Source: Phycisphaerales bacterium
GTDB lineage: Bacteria; Planctomycetota; Phycisphaerae; Phycisphaerales; UBA1924
NCBI GenBank assembly: GCA_019744815.1
Contig: JAIEUA010000009.1
Span: 1 to 64,000, forward strand
Length of the DNA stretch: 64,000 bases
Direction of reading: 5' to 3'
Shown here: piece after piece, positions 53,429 to 62,262 of the stretch
How the letters are laid out: each line of letters opens with the position of its first letter
Numbering within the stretch: position 1 is the first letter of the stretch
Position numbers and translations under genes: made by a program
The notes under the pieces: model-generated
Told to the model about the DNA's origin: nothing
The model's database searches: none
What the model saw: the letters and a program-made list of their open reading frames with translations, nothing else

Positions 53429-54072
53429 AGGTGGATAGACATTGCTGGCGCCGAGCAGGAACAAGGCGCGTCGCCACGGCCAAGCCGCGACGGACAGGGC
53501 GAAGTGAGAAGCCGCATCGAAAGCGAGCGCGCCGCACGCCGCGGAAGTCGCACGACGAGGTCCCCTGGTCTTCACGCGGAAGAAACGCCGGGAACATCAG
53601 GTATGCAGTGATCGGGACTCACCCGCGAGAAACGGTCCAGAAGCCCGAGCGGTGCGGCGAAAGAAGTCGGCCCGACGGGGTCTGAGAACGCAACGCGCAC
53701 GAAAGCTGTTTCCAGAAACACACGGATGGCTCACCGTGCACGGCTTCGTTCCCTCGCTATTCGCTCCGACGCGAATCCGGTTCTCGGAATGAAAACTTTT
53801 CCGGCAGCCGCGTAAGGAGAGATGCAACCGGCGCATCTCGTAACCCATATCACAATGAGTGTGGGAACTGTCCTCGGACACATCCGCCCAACCTGTCTGA
53901 GGAAGCGCCGGACATGGCCACACGCGAGGATCGCTTCGCGTGGAAGGGAAGATGTGGGGGAGAAGTTGGGCGTTCGGGTGAAGGGGCGTTGTTGCCAGGA
54001 CGTTCGCAAGCAACGTGGGGCAAGTGGGTGGGGTGAATCGGGTGGGGCGCGTGGGGATGTAGGGAGCTAGTT
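53429..54072. other. 644-bp region without a supported gene
   Basis: No coding frame with family features was seen on either strand. The last 120 bp are G-rich, with a degenerate GTGGGG-containing repeat (about 54013-54057) and a possible stem CGTTG/CAACG (53988-54016) just before the next start codon. Confidence 0.45.
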
Positions 54073-55287
54073 ATGCAGGGGATTCGTACCGCATCGTTGG
54101 AAGAGCATCTGACCGAGGCCTTTGAAGCGCTCCGCGGCGCTCTGGAAGACGCGATCCGAGGGGTGGGCATGACGCCGTCCCAGCCGCAGGTGATGGCCCG
54201 CAAGCTGGGCGTGAGCCGCAATCTCACCTGGAAGATTTCCAAGGTTGTCTGCCACCGCGATCTGTACGCGGCGTTGCAGCACCTGCCCGGCGACGAGGGT
54301 GTGCAGATCTTTGTCGCCGCCCTGATGAGGATCGGAGCCGCGTCCGAAGCGGTGGACCGCATCCGCGAGGCGTGCGACAACTTTCGTCTCTTTATCCAGC
54401 GGCACGCGGGCGATCGCCAGACGCTCGACCTGATGCTTGAGGGCTTGACCAACGCACACGACGGCGACCGGCTCGAGCAGTCCCGCAAGATGGCGTTCCG
54501 GGGCAACAGCGGCATCTGGGGTGCGCAGGCCCGCGTGCGTCTGAACACCGCGATCCTCGCGCCCTCCAACCGCAGCGCCGATCACATCGATGCCGCCCTG
54601 ATCGGCGGACTGATCGACTTCCGCGTGCTTCGTCCGGGCATCCGCTGGCCGCTCTCGAGCCCGCGGTTCTACACCGACGACGGCACCCCGTTCTCCAAGT
54701 CCGGGGACGAGGAAGCGCTTGATCCGATCTTCGCCGCCAGCGAGGGTCCGCCGATGCTCGGCTCGTTCTGCAAGCCCGGTCTGCCGAAGATCCATCGAGC
54801 CAAGACGGCGTTGGGGTATGTCTACGAGCTCGAGGCCGACTCGATCGGCAACACCGGGCAGCAGACCTGCATGTTCGGGAGCATCCAGCGCCGCGCCTTC
54901 CCGCGCAAGCGGACGTCGCGCGACGAGTTCGGTGAGTTGCTGACGCACGTCTCGCTGCCGGTCGAGAACCTGCAGTTCGACGTCATCGCGCACAAGGACC
55001 TGGCGTTCGTGCTCGAGTCGCGCCTCCACGTCCGAGGCAGCTCGGACGGCTCGGCGGCGGGCCCGGGTTCGGACCAGCTGAGGATCCCGATCTCGGAGCG
55101 CCCCGCCGAGCTGACGGGACGCCCGGTCGTGCTCTCCTCGCCCCTGGTCGCCAGTTACGACAAGCTCGTGAACATGGCGATGGACCGCTGCGGGTGGAAT
55201 CTGCGAGATTTCAGGGCTCTGCGCCTGATCGTGCCGTTCCCGCCGATGCACTCGAGCTTTGTGATGAAGTTCCTGCTGCCGGCGTGA
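54073..55287 (+). CDS. HTH-containing protein of unknown family
   Basis: A 404-residue soluble protein. Residues about 35-60 (QPQVMARKLGVSRNLTWKIS) look like a helix-turn-helix, followed by a helical region (about 60-150) and a mixed alpha/beta C-terminal region ending in FPPMHSSFVMKFLLPA. No enzyme motif was recognised. AGGGAG lies about six bases before ATG 54073. It is followed by the third LuxR-type regulator in the same direction after 163 bp. I infer a transcription regulator, but cannot name the family. Confidence 0.65.
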   Translation: MQGIRTASLEEHLTEAFEALRGALEDAIRGVGMTPSQPQVMARKLGVSRNLTWKISKVVCHRDLYAALQHLPGDEGVQIFVAALMRIGAASEAVDRIREACDNFRLFIQRHAGDRQTLDLMLEGLTNAHDGDRLEQSRKMAFRGNSGIWGAQARVRLNTAILAPSNRSADHIDAALIGGLIDFRVLRPGIRWPLSSPRFYTDDGTPFSKSGDEEALDPIFAASEGPPMLGSFCKPGLPKIHRAKTALGYVYELEADSIGNTGQQTCMFGSIQRRAFPRKRTSRDEFGELLTHVSLPVENLQFDVIAHKDLAFVLESRLHVRGSSDGSAAGPGSDQLRIPISERPAELTGRPVVLSSPLVASYDKLVNMAMDRCGWNLRDFRALRLIVPFPPMHSSFVMKFLLPA

Positions 55288-55450
55288 GCCGACGCCGGGG
55301 CGCCGCACGAACCGGTGGTTGCTGTCTGTTCGGACGGATTTTTCACTTGCAAAGATTTCTGTTTCAACACAGATTCGGCTTGCATCTGACCGGCGATACG
55401 CAAAGATACCTATTGAGGAGGGGCGTCGTCCTGAGAAGGAGGCACGACCC

Positions 55451-56146
55451 ATGGGTACCGCATTGACCGAATCAACCAACGGCTTCGCCGCGCATCAGCC
55501 ACCTCATCGCACGCAGAGAATCCACGATTCGTGGGCCCGCGTGGCCAACGCCGCGGGGTGTTGCGTGTTCCTCGTCACCCGAGAGGGTGTGTACCGAACC
55601 GGCGCAAAAACCACCGCTGCGGCCTTGAACATCGGCGTCGATTCCATGGTCGGCAAGTCGGTGAACGACTTGTTCCCGCCCGAGATCGCCGCCGCGTTCC
55701 GCGAGGGGATTAACGACGCCCTGGACGCCGACGCCCGCGGGGAGAGCGAGCCCCGGCGGCACTACATGGTTCTGTTCGGGCGGGTCTGGTCGATCCTGAT
55801 GCACGCGACCGACGACTGGGTGGCCCCGGGGCGCATCGTAATCGTCGCCGCCAGCCCGTCCGCCGAGCCGATCGATCTCGCCTTCCTCGTGAGCGAGGCG
55901 CGCCGCGCCCGCGATCGAAAGCTCACGCTGGGCAACATCGCCGTGCTGAGCGAGGCCGAGATCGAGGTTTTCGCGCTGGTCGGCGCCGGCATCCGCGACG
56001 TGGACGTCGCCAAGGCCCTGAGCCGCAGCGTCCGCACGGTCAACGGCAACGTCCGGCGCATCATGCAAAAGCTCGGCTTCGAACGCCGCACCCAGATGGT
56101 CAAGCTCGCCAACGAGATCGGGATGGTGGCCAAGGTCCCGGCGTGA
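55451..56146 (+). CDS. LuxR-type regulator with PAS-like N-terminus (3)
   Basis: A 231-residue third member of the regulator group. The PAS-like part contains VFLVTREGVYRTGAKTTAAA and VGKSVNDLFPPEIAAAFREG. The C-terminal HTH (about 160-220) reads LSEAEIEVFALVGAGIRDVD and SVRTVNGNVRRIMQKLGFER. Its recognition helix differs from the HAHRRSIGQK of regulators 1 and 2, so it should have other targets. GGAGG lies about nine bases before ATG 55451. The gene ends directly against the stop of the convergent gene at 56147. Confidence 0.82.
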   Translation: MGTALTESTNGFAAHQPPHRTQRIHDSWARVANAAGCCVFLVTREGVYRTGAKTTAAALNIGVDSMVGKSVNDLFPPEIAAAFREGINDALDADARGESEPRRHYMVLFGRVWSILMHATDDWVAPGRIVIVAASPSAEPIDLAFLVSEARRARDRKLTLGNIAVLSEAEIEVFALVGAGIRDVDVAKALSRSVRTVNGNVRRIMQKLGFERRTQMVKLANEIGMVAKVPA

Positions 56147-57283
56147 TCAGGCCGGCGCTTCCACGCTCCGCACCCTGAGTTTGTCCGCGCCCGCCCGAAG
56201 CAAGAGCCCCAATTCGATCATCGTCCAGGCGAAGAACGCCGGCACGAGCCACCAGCCGTACGGGTCGATCGAGCTGGCGATGCGGGCCGCTGCCGCGGGG
56301 ATGGTGCCCTTGTACACACCCTTGAAGAGCCCCAGCAACGGATGCGGGCGTGTCAGCACGCGAGCGGTGGGGGAGGCCAGGAAGCGGGCCCCGGCCGGAC
56401 CTTTTCGTGCGGCGGTCAGCACCAGGTCGTCCGCGATCCGCACGCCCGGTTCGGCGGCACGCACCAGCGCGGAGCCCTCACGCCCCGTGATCAGGAGCGC
56501 CGCGCCTCCCTTGGCACCGTTGCGTTCGGCGAAGGCCGCGAGCTTGGCGAGGTCGGCCTCGTTCTCGGCGAAGCGCAGGATCCGCAGCGCCCCCGCGGGG
56601 GAGGCGTGGGTGGCGAGTTTGGTCGCGTCGGCGCACGCCGCGGCCAGGGCCTCGGTGCGCTTGGCCTTGATCGCGCGGAGGAAGAACTCCTTCAACCCCT
56701 CGGTCACAGCGCCCGCCTTCCGCGCCACCTTCAGCAGCGCGGGGGCCCAGTCAATCTCCGGCGCGAGGGTCAGGATCACACCCAGCGAGGAGAGCGCGAC
56801 GATCAACTCGTCCGGGTCGCCGCCGCCGGCGTAGGTCATGCCTTGGATCACCAGGTCGCGGATATCGCCGACCACAAACAAGTCCGCGGCGATCGCGCCG
56901 AGCAGTTGTTCCAGGCTCTCGCCCTTGCCGGTGACGGCGCCGTAGCCCGCGTCCTTGAAGCGGCGGTACCAGCTCGCTTGCTCATCGACCGTTGCCTGAC
57001 GCTCGCGCTCGATGACGGCACGCGTCTCGCCCCGGCCGGGGCCGTCGGACCACGACAGCCCGGCATCGGCGATCACCACCGCCTCGGCGTAGCGCCCCTG
57101 CTCGCGGAGCGTGCGCACCTCGGCGGCGTAGTCCATGTCGGTCATCGAGGCCAGCGCCAGGCGGGCGGTGCGATGCGCGGTGTCGACGCCGAGGATCGCC
57201 AGCAGCACCAGCGCGACCGTCAGGCGGGTGAGATTCCACCGCCGCGACCAGAGGAAGAAGATGATCTGCAACACTCGCTTCAT
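56147..57283 (-). CDS. Two-end membrane-anchored protein, unknown
   Basis: A 378-residue protein with one membrane segment near the N-terminus (about 17-35) and another near the C-terminus (about 345-365). The Ala-rich, helical region between them is probably periplasmic. The first soluble part (EVRTLREQGRYAEAVVIADA) resembles one TPR-like hairpin. No family recognised. It precedes the DUF4230 gene's stop side by about 110 bp, with both on the minus strand. Confidence 0.62.
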   Translation of the reverse strand: MKRVLQIIFFLWSRRWNLTRLTVALVLLAILGVDTAHRTARLALASMTDMDYAAEVRTLREQGRYAEAVVIADAGLSWSDGPGRGETRAVIERERQATVDEQASWYRRFKDAGYGAVTGKGESLEQLLGAIAADLFVVGDIRDLVIQGMTYAGGGDPDELIVALSSLGVILTLAPEIDWAPALLKVARKAGAVTEGLKEFFLRAIKAKRTEALAAACADATKLATHASPAGALRILRFAENEADLAKLAAFAERNGAKGGAALLITGREGSALVRAAEPGVRIADDLVLTAARKGPAGARFLASPTARVLTRPHPLLGLFKGVYKGTIPAAAARIASSIDPYGWWLVPAFFAWTMIELGLLLRAGADKLRVRSVEAPA

Positions 57284-57324
57284 GCGATCGGTCTCGGTGG
57301 GGCCGGATTGCGGCCCGTCTTCCT

Positions 57325-57403
57325 CAGTGGGACCGGCCTCCGGCCGGTCTTGGCTGTTGCATCCCTTGCCTCACTCCGACCGGCCGGAGGCCGGTCCTAC
57401 TGG
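57325..57403. repeat. Inverted pair of family A palindromes
   Basis: CAGTGGGACCGGCCTCCGGC (57325-57350) and its inverted copy (57378-57403) flank 27 bp of unique sequence. On the minus strand the second copy starts CAGTAGGACC, and its TAG is the stop codon of the DUF4230 gene. Confidence 0.87.
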
Positions 57404-58125
57404 TGCTCCGGGGGTGCTTCCGGGGGTGCTTCGGCGGCGGTCATTCGTCTGGCCGCGTCCTCGAACGCCGACGGCTGCTCGTCCTCGAAGACCACCCGCA
57501 CCACCGTGGGCTCGCCCAGCATGGTGCGCACCACGCCAGCGATCTGTTCGCGTGCGGTGGCACGGATCTCGTTCATCTGCACCGGATTGGGGCGGAAGCG
57601 TGCCGCCTGCTCGTACAGACGTGTGCGGGCCAGCCCGAGCTGGTGCTCGCCACCGATCATGCGCAGAGCCAGCCCCCCGACCTCGACGCTGAACTTCTCG
57701 TCACCGGTCCGGACTTCGGTGGCGATCCGTGTCGGCGGCGGGACGGTGAGCACGCAGACGCCGCCCACGCCGCTGATGCGGATGCGCGACGAGTCCATGC
57801 GCGAGAGGTCCACCCCGTAGCTGAGGATGGCGGGGGCTTCGACCGTCGCGACGACGGTTCCGTTCCAGCCGGTGTCGGCGGTCTGGGCACGCACGCTGGT
57901 TTCCAGGCGGCTGGTGACGAGCGACGCCGACCGGACATGGCGAGCGACGGCGGCGGGGGTCGGGGCGCTCTGGCTCGCCGCGGTGGCGATGGTGCGGCCG
58001 GCCTCGATCACCGACGCTTGCTGCACGTACAGCCCCAGAGCCATCAGCAGCGCCAACGCGGCGACGGCCCCGGCATAGATCAACGCGGCACGCTTGGAGC
58101 GCAGGATGTCCGTCGTGGTGCTCAT
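57397..58125 (-). CDS. DUF4230-like membrane-anchored protein
   Basis: A 242-residue protein with one N-terminal membrane segment (about 14-32) and an outward-facing domain (about 75-215). Within it AILSYGVDLSRMDSSRIRIS and VCVLTVPPPTRIATEVRT match the DUF4230 pattern, a domain of unknown function. The tail is Ala/Pro/Glu-rich and ends HQ before a TAG that belongs to the palindrome. ATG 58125 was chosen because it directly precedes the membrane segment; upstream codons are not coding-like. Confidence 0.75.
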   Translation of the reverse strand: MSTTTDILRSKRAALIYAGAVAALALLMALGLYVQQASVIEAGRTIATAASQSAPTPAAVARHVRSASLVTSRLETSVRAQTADTGWNGTVVATVEAPAILSYGVDLSRMDSSRIRISGVGGVCVLTVPPPTRIATEVRTGDEKFSVEVGGLALRMIGGEHQLGLARTRLYEQAARFRPNPVQMNEIRATAREQIAGVVRTMLGEPTVVRVVFEDEQPSAFEDAARRMTAAEAPPEAPPEHQ

Positions 58126-58236
58126 GCCCGTTCTTGGGATCGGCTCGATCGAGGGTTCGGGGAGAGAACCGACGGGCGGACAGATGCCGTATCGCGTCAC
58201 CTTGCACCGGCAGACCGGAGCACGGAAACCCCGCTG

Positions 58237-58242
58237 TACACT
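58237..58242 (+). promoter_or_regulatory. TACACT -10, leaderless spacing
   Basis: TACACT is followed by six bases and ATG 58249. Confidence 0.6.
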
Positions 58243-58248
58243 GGTCCG

Positions 58249-58551
58249 ATGACCTGTCTGCTCCGCCTCACCGCCTTGCAAGGCACGCCGCTCGACGACG
58301 CCCTCGTGCGGCGCAACGTCGAGGCGGCGGCACGGGCCATCGGCGAGCGCGAGGGGATTGCGGTGCAGGGCCTGGAGATCGCGCCGGATTCGATCGCCAT
58401 CACCATCGACGCGGATCGACTCACGGGCTTGGGGTTCGCGGCGGAGCTGCGCCGGGTGACCAACCAGTGGTACGAACAGAAGTACCGCGACGGCCCGCTG
58501 TGGGGAACGCCCAAGCCCGGAGAGGAATCGGGCGAGGAGTGGGGCCAGTAG
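58249..58551 (+). CDS. Small hypothetical protein
   Basis: A 100-residue soluble protein with an alternating strand-helix-strand-helix pattern: LLRLTALQGTPLDDALVRRN, IAITIDADRLTGLGFAAEL and WYEQKYRDGPLWG. No family is recognised. ATG 58249 is supported by a TACACT hexamer six bases upstream. The TAG stop is duplicated downstream by a short direct repeat (GGGGCCAGTAGA). It converges on the metallophosphoesterase gene. Confidence 0.62.
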   Translation: MTCLLRLTALQGTPLDDALVRRNVEAAARAIGEREGIAVQGLEIAPDSIAITIDADRLTGLGFAAELRRVTNQWYEQKYRDGPLWGTPKPGEESGEEWGQ

Positions 58552-58578
58552 AGGGGCCAGTAGAGGGCCGGGTGATTC

Positions 58579-59562
58579 CTACTTCGACGCCTTCCAGCCG
58601 TAGTTCATGTACTGGTGCTGGAACGTGCCGTCGGCGTAGAGGTCGATGAGGCCGTAGCCCTCGGCGGTCTGGCGCTTGGAGCCCTTCCATTTCGCGCCGC
58701 TGACGGCGCCGTCGCAGATGTAGGTGATGCCGTTGTAGACGCAGGTGTCGAGCAGATGCAGGTGGCCCGAGAGGCAGAGCTTGACGTTGCCGTGGGAGCG
58801 GAACAGGGCGTCGAGGTCGCGGCAGTCGACGTGCATGCGTTTGGCGGCGATCTTCAGATCCGGGGACTGGGTGTCCCACTCCTCGTCGTCCTTGTCGAAG
58901 TAGTTGGCGACCGACATGATGGGAGCGTGGCTGAAAACCACGATCGGCGTGTCTTTCGGCGTCCGCGTCAGGTCGGACTTCAGCCAGTCGAGCTGCTCGC
59001 CGGTGATGCGGCAGACGAACTCGTCGCCGTCGGGGAGCAGATCGATCGAGTCGAGGATGATGAAGTGCCAGCCGGCCTGATCGAAGGAGCGCCAGGTGCG
59101 CTGGTAGCCGAACTGCTCGAGGAACCAGCGACGCCCGTAGTTGGGCTCGCTCCCGGTCGTCTTGCTGGCCTTCTTATCACGCCCGAAGATGTCGTGGTTG
59201 CCCAAGGTGTGATGGATCGGGACGCTCGAGGGCACCTCGTCGCGCAGCACCTTAGTGAAGAGGTTCCACTCGAGGCGTGAGCGTTCCTCGGGCGTCGAGG
59301 CGGTGTCCATCGGGAGATCGCCGCCGGTGATGATGAGGGCGGGTTTGTCGTCGAGGGCCATCATGTGCTTGAAGCACGCGGCCATGCCCTCGGCGCCCTT
59401 GCGCTCGGGCTGGACGTGAATGTCCGTGGGGTGGGCGAAGCGGAGCACACGCTTGGCCCCGATCGAAGGTGCCGCGGCGAGCGGCCGCGCGGCGGCGCCG
59501 GCGGCCAGCCCCAACCCGAGTCCGATGATCCCGCGACGTGAGAAGCTCGGCGTGTCGTTCAT
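58579..59562 (-). CDS. Exported calcineurin-like metallophosphoesterase
   Basis: A 327-residue phosphoesterase with a twin-arginine-type signal ([15 protein letters not shown], residues 8-22). The dimetal site is complete: TDIH (46-49), GGD (about 80-82), GNHD (about 121-124), FSHAP (about 210-214) and GHLH (about 268-271). A phosphodiester or nucleotide substrate outside the cytoplasm is likely. TACGAT six bases before the ATG suggests leaderless transcription. The 143-bp gap upstream is shared with the divergent prepilin-like gene. Confidence 0.9.
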   Translation of the reverse strand: MNDTPSFSRRGIIGLGLGLAAGAAARPLAAAPSIGAKRVLRFAHPTDIHVQPERKGAEGMAACFKHMMALDDKPALIITGGDLPMDTASTPEERSRLEWNLFTKVLRDEVPSSVPIHHTLGNHDIFGRDKKASKTTGSEPNYGRRWFLEQFGYQRTWRSFDQAGWHFIILDSIDLLPDGDEFVCRITGEQLDWLKSDLTRTPKDTPIVVFSHAPIMSVANYFDKDDEEWDTQSPDLKIAAKRMHVDCRDLDALFRSHGNVKLCLSGHLHLLDTCVYNGITYICDGAVSGAKWKGSKRQTAEGYGLIDLYADGTFQHQYMNYGWKASK

Positions 59563-59568
59563 GCCAAC

Positions 59569-59574
59569 ATCGTA
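59569..59574 (-). promoter_or_regulatory. TACGAT -10, leaderless spacing
   Basis: On the minus strand TACGAT is followed by six bases and the phosphoesterase ATG. Confidence 0.55.
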
Positions 59575-59693
59575 CCGGCCGCGACGCCGCGCTCGACGCA
59601 GGTCCGCGTTCTTCGCGAAATCCGAACACGCCCTTAGCCGTGGTTTGGCGCAACCTTGTCGTGATCTCTGTCCGGCGCGCGGGCACGATTCAG

Positions 59694-59699
59694 TACGGT
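59694..59699 (+). promoter_or_regulatory. TACGGT -10, leaderless spacing
   Basis: TACGGT is followed by six bases and ATG 59706 of the prepilin-like gene. Confidence 0.5.
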
Positions 59700-59705
59700 T
59701 TCGCC

Positions 59706-60644
59706 ATGATTCGACGGGGCCACCATCGCGCGTTCACGCTCATCGAGTTGCTGATCGTGATCGCGATCATCGCGCTGCTCATCGGGATTCTGCTGCCGTC
59801 CTTGGCGGGGGCACGGAAGATCGCGCGGGAGACGCTCTGTGTGTCGGGTTTCCGGCAGTACGGGCTGGCCACGGCCATGTACGCCGCGGACTTCAGAGAC
59901 TTTCTGCCGGCGCAGGGTGTGAAGGGCGGCACGACGCAGGCGGAGCATGTGGGACCGTGGGACGATGGCTCGTTCTGGTTCAACGCGATCCCCAAGTATC
60001 TGGGCGATCGCACGTACTACCAGATGGCCAAGACCCACGCCGACGGCGGATCGCCGGTGCCGAGCAAGGGTGTGAAGAGCATCTTCGTCTGCCCCGAGGC
60101 CCAGCCGGCGACGCCCGCGCTCGACGCGAACATCGAGCTCTACGCCGAAGGCTACTTCAAGATCTGGGGTCTGGAGCCCGGTCAGCCGGCGAGCGGCAAG
60201 AAGGTGGCGCTGCCCGCGTACTGGTCGTACGTCACCAACTCCGGGCTTGACAACGTCGTCGACAACGGCGACCCGAGCGGCATCACGTCGCGACGCTTGG
60301 GCGTTGCTGACAAGTGGAACGTGATCCACCTCAACTACCGCGACCTGTTCTATCCGGGGATGATGATCCAGATGGCCGAGGCGATGACCAGCCCGGCCGA
60401 GACACCCGGCGTGGTGTTCAAGCCCAAGGACTGGCTGAACGCTTCGAAGACCAAGGGCCAGTCAAAGGCCAACGGCAAGGACACCGCCAGCCGCTTCTCC
60501 GCCCGTCACCGCAAGGGCGGGCAGCTGCTCTTCACCGACGGGCACATCAGCTGGCTGAGCCGCGATGAAGCGACGACCGACATCCGCGGCGGCGAGACGT
60601 GCAACATCCCCGGCCGCCTGTACTGGGTGCCGGAGAACAAGTGA
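59706..60644 (+). CDS. Prepilin-type N-methylation protein, H/X-DG-like C-terminus
   Basis: A 312-residue pseudopilin-like protein. The N-terminus has the prepilin peptidase site ([20 protein letters not shown], residues 9-28), where cleavage before Phe10 and methylation are expected. The globular part contains a Cys pair region (FVCPEA). The end has the [11 protein letters not shown] block characteristic of the abundant DUF1559/H-X9-DG type pseudopilins of Planctomycetota. Such proteins may be substrates or pilus parts of the machine to which gspD and gspE (28-33 kb) belong. ATG 59706 has TACGGT six bases upstream. Confidence 0.88.
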   Translation: MIRRGHHRAFTLIELLIVIAIIALLIGILLPSLAGARKIARETLCVSGFRQYGLATAMYAADFRDFLPAQGVKGGTTQAEHVGPWDDGSFWFNAIPKYLGDRTYYQMAKTHADGGSPVPSKGVKSIFVCPEAQPATPALDANIELYAEGYFKIWGLEPGQPASGKKVALPAYWSYVTNSGLDNVVDNGDPSGITSRRLGVADKWNVIHLNYRDLFYPGMMIQMAEAMTSPAETPGVVFKPKDWLNASKTKGQSKANGKDTASRFSARHRKGGQLLFTDGHISWLSRDEATTDIRGGETCNIPGRLYWVPENK

Positions 60645-60731
60645 CGCCGGCGGCACGTGCCGTCGGAGTGAGTGGTGGTTCGGCTTCGTGTGTTCGAGCG
60701 ATCCGTGCGTTCAAGAGAGAAGGAGATCGAA

Positions 60732-62012
60732 ATGACGATGCGCATCTGTTCCGTGCTGCTGAGCGTGTGTGGTGCGACGGCGGCCATGGCGGCCCCGCTG
60801 ACCCCGGGCAATCTGGTGGTGATGAAGGTCGGTTCGCTGGGCACCGCCTCGGGCGAGGTCTCGTTCGAGGAGTACACCAAGGCGGGCGTCTTCACCGGCA
60901 ACGCGATCGCCGCCCCGTTCAGCGGCTCGGACGCGATCTCGATCCCGACCATCTCCAACCGTGATCGCCACCTGCACCGCTCGGTCGACGGGCGCCTGAT
61001 CACCTTCACGGCGTACAACGAGGCGCCCTCGGCGAACGACCCTTCGGTCGGCCCCGCGGCCACCATCCCGCGCACCGTCGGCATCCTCGACTTCCACGGC
61101 GGTCTGGACCTGTCCACTCGCTTCACCGCCAGCTACGACGCCACCAGCATCCGTTCCGCGGTCACCGTGAACGGCTCGGGTCTGTGGGTCGCCGGTGACA
61201 ACGCCGGCGGCGGTACGGTCACGGGCGGCACCGTCTACACGACCCGTGGCTCGAGCACCGCCAACAACCTGAGCCAGGTGCAAGTCAACGGCGGCGTCAA
61301 GACTCCGGACAACATCCGCGACCTCGCCATCTTCGGCGGCGATCTCTACGTCTGCTCCGGATCCAACGCCAGCATCGGCCGCGGCGTCTTCCGCATGACC
61401 GCGGGCGGCCTGCCCACCACCGGCTCGCAGATGCTCGCCGCCATCACCCCCGACGGCCCGGGCACCACGCAGTTCCAGTTGCTTGACCTCAACTCGAGCG
61501 AGCCGGGCTTCGACGTGATGTACCTCGTCGCGACCAACCCCGCCGACAGCATCCGCCGCTATGTCAAGACCGGTGGCGTGTGGGCGTTCCGCGGCGTCAT
61601 CGCCAGCACGGCCCTGACCGACCACATCCTCGCCGAGGCCAACGCCTCTGGCGGCGTGGACATCTACATCGCGACGCCGTCGAAGGTGGCGAAGTTCACC
61701 GACCCCTCGCCCCTCACCGGCAACGCGGCCCAGTTCGCGGCCCTCTCGCCGCTGACGATCATCACCCCCGCCGCGGGCACCACGCTCGGCGGCATCGCGT
61801 TCTCGACCCAGTTCTGCATCGGGGATCTGAACAACGACGGGTTCGTCGATGACTCCGACTTCGTGCTCTTCGCCAGCGCGTACAACCTGCTGGTCTGCTC
61901 TGATCCGGCGATGCCGTACCCGTGCCCGGCGGACTTCAACAGCGACGGCGGCGTCGACGACACGGACTTCGTGGCCTTCGCGTCGGCGTACAACGATCTG
62001 ATCTGCCCTTGA
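60732..62012 (+). CDS. Exported protein with dockerin-like tail
   Basis: A 426-residue secreted protein with a signal peptide (VLLSVCGATAAMAA). The body (about 22-355) reads as a beta-propeller-like, Gly/Thr/Ser-rich domain with repeated strands such as IRDLAIFGGDLYVCSGSNAS and FDVMYLVATNPADSIRRYV. The end carries two EF-hand-like repeats, GDLNNDGFVDDSDFVLFASA and ADFNSDGGVDDTDFVAFASA, closing with ICP. AAGGAGA lies seven bases before ATG 60732. No catalytic motif was recognised. Confidence 0.8.
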   Translation: MTMRICSVLLSVCGATAAMAAPLTPGNLVVMKVGSLGTASGEVSFEEYTKAGVFTGNAIAAPFSGSDAISIPTISNRDRHLHRSVDGRLITFTAYNEAPSANDPSVGPAATIPRTVGILDFHGGLDLSTRFTASYDATSIRSAVTVNGSGLWVAGDNAGGGTVTGGTVYTTRGSSTANNLSQVQVNGGVKTPDNIRDLAIFGGDLYVCSGSNASIGRGVFRMTAGGLPTTGSQMLAAITPDGPGTTQFQLLDLNSSEPGFDVMYLVATNPADSIRRYVKTGGVWAFRGVIASTALTDHILAEANASGGVDIYIATPSKVAKFTDPSPLTGNAAQFAALSPLTIITPAAGTTLGGIAFSTQFCIGDLNNDGFVDDSDFVLFASAYNLLVCSDPAMPYPCPADFNSDGGVDDTDFVAFASAYNDLICP

Positions 62013-62039
62013 GGCATTGATCCTTTTGGTGCGTGACCA

Positions 62040-62067
62040 CAGCGGCGGGCCCCCCCCGCCGCTGTTT
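62040..62067 (+). terminator. Intrinsic terminator after the dockerin-tailed gene
   Basis: CAGCGGCGGG pairs with CCCGCCGCTG around a C-rich loop and is followed by TTTCT, 27 bases after the stop codon. Confidence 0.7.
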
Positions 62068-62175
62068 CTATTGGAGGCGATCGTGGATTCGGATTGCTTG
62101 CCACCGCAACCGCAACCGCGGCCTCCAGCGCCAGCAGCGTCCGGCGAGGCGGCTCTCGTGGCCCCTGAATCGCAC

Positions 62176-62224
62176 TTGACTGATCGTTCAACGTCTGGTA
62201 TCGTGACTTTGAATGATCATTCAA
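62176..62224 (+). promoter_or_regulatory. Promoter with two 16-bp palindromic operators
   Basis: TTGACTGATCGTTCAA (62176-62191) and the perfect palindrome TTGAATGATCATTCAA (62209-62224) share 14 of 16 bases, with centres 33 bp apart. A promoter TTGACT-17-TATCGT (-35 at 62176, -10 at 62199-62204) overlaps the first site, and the second covers the expected start of transcription. The arrangement predicts repression by a dimeric TetR-like regulator. Confidence 0.7.
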
Positions 62225-62262
62225 GGCACCCTTGGGTACGAGCAGAAAGGACGGAAGGGCTG

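Noticed and set aside
58540..58572. Direct repeat GGGGCCAGTAGA as part of the palindrome families
   Set aside because: It is a simple tandem duplication of the stop-codon region, not palindromic, and occurs only here.
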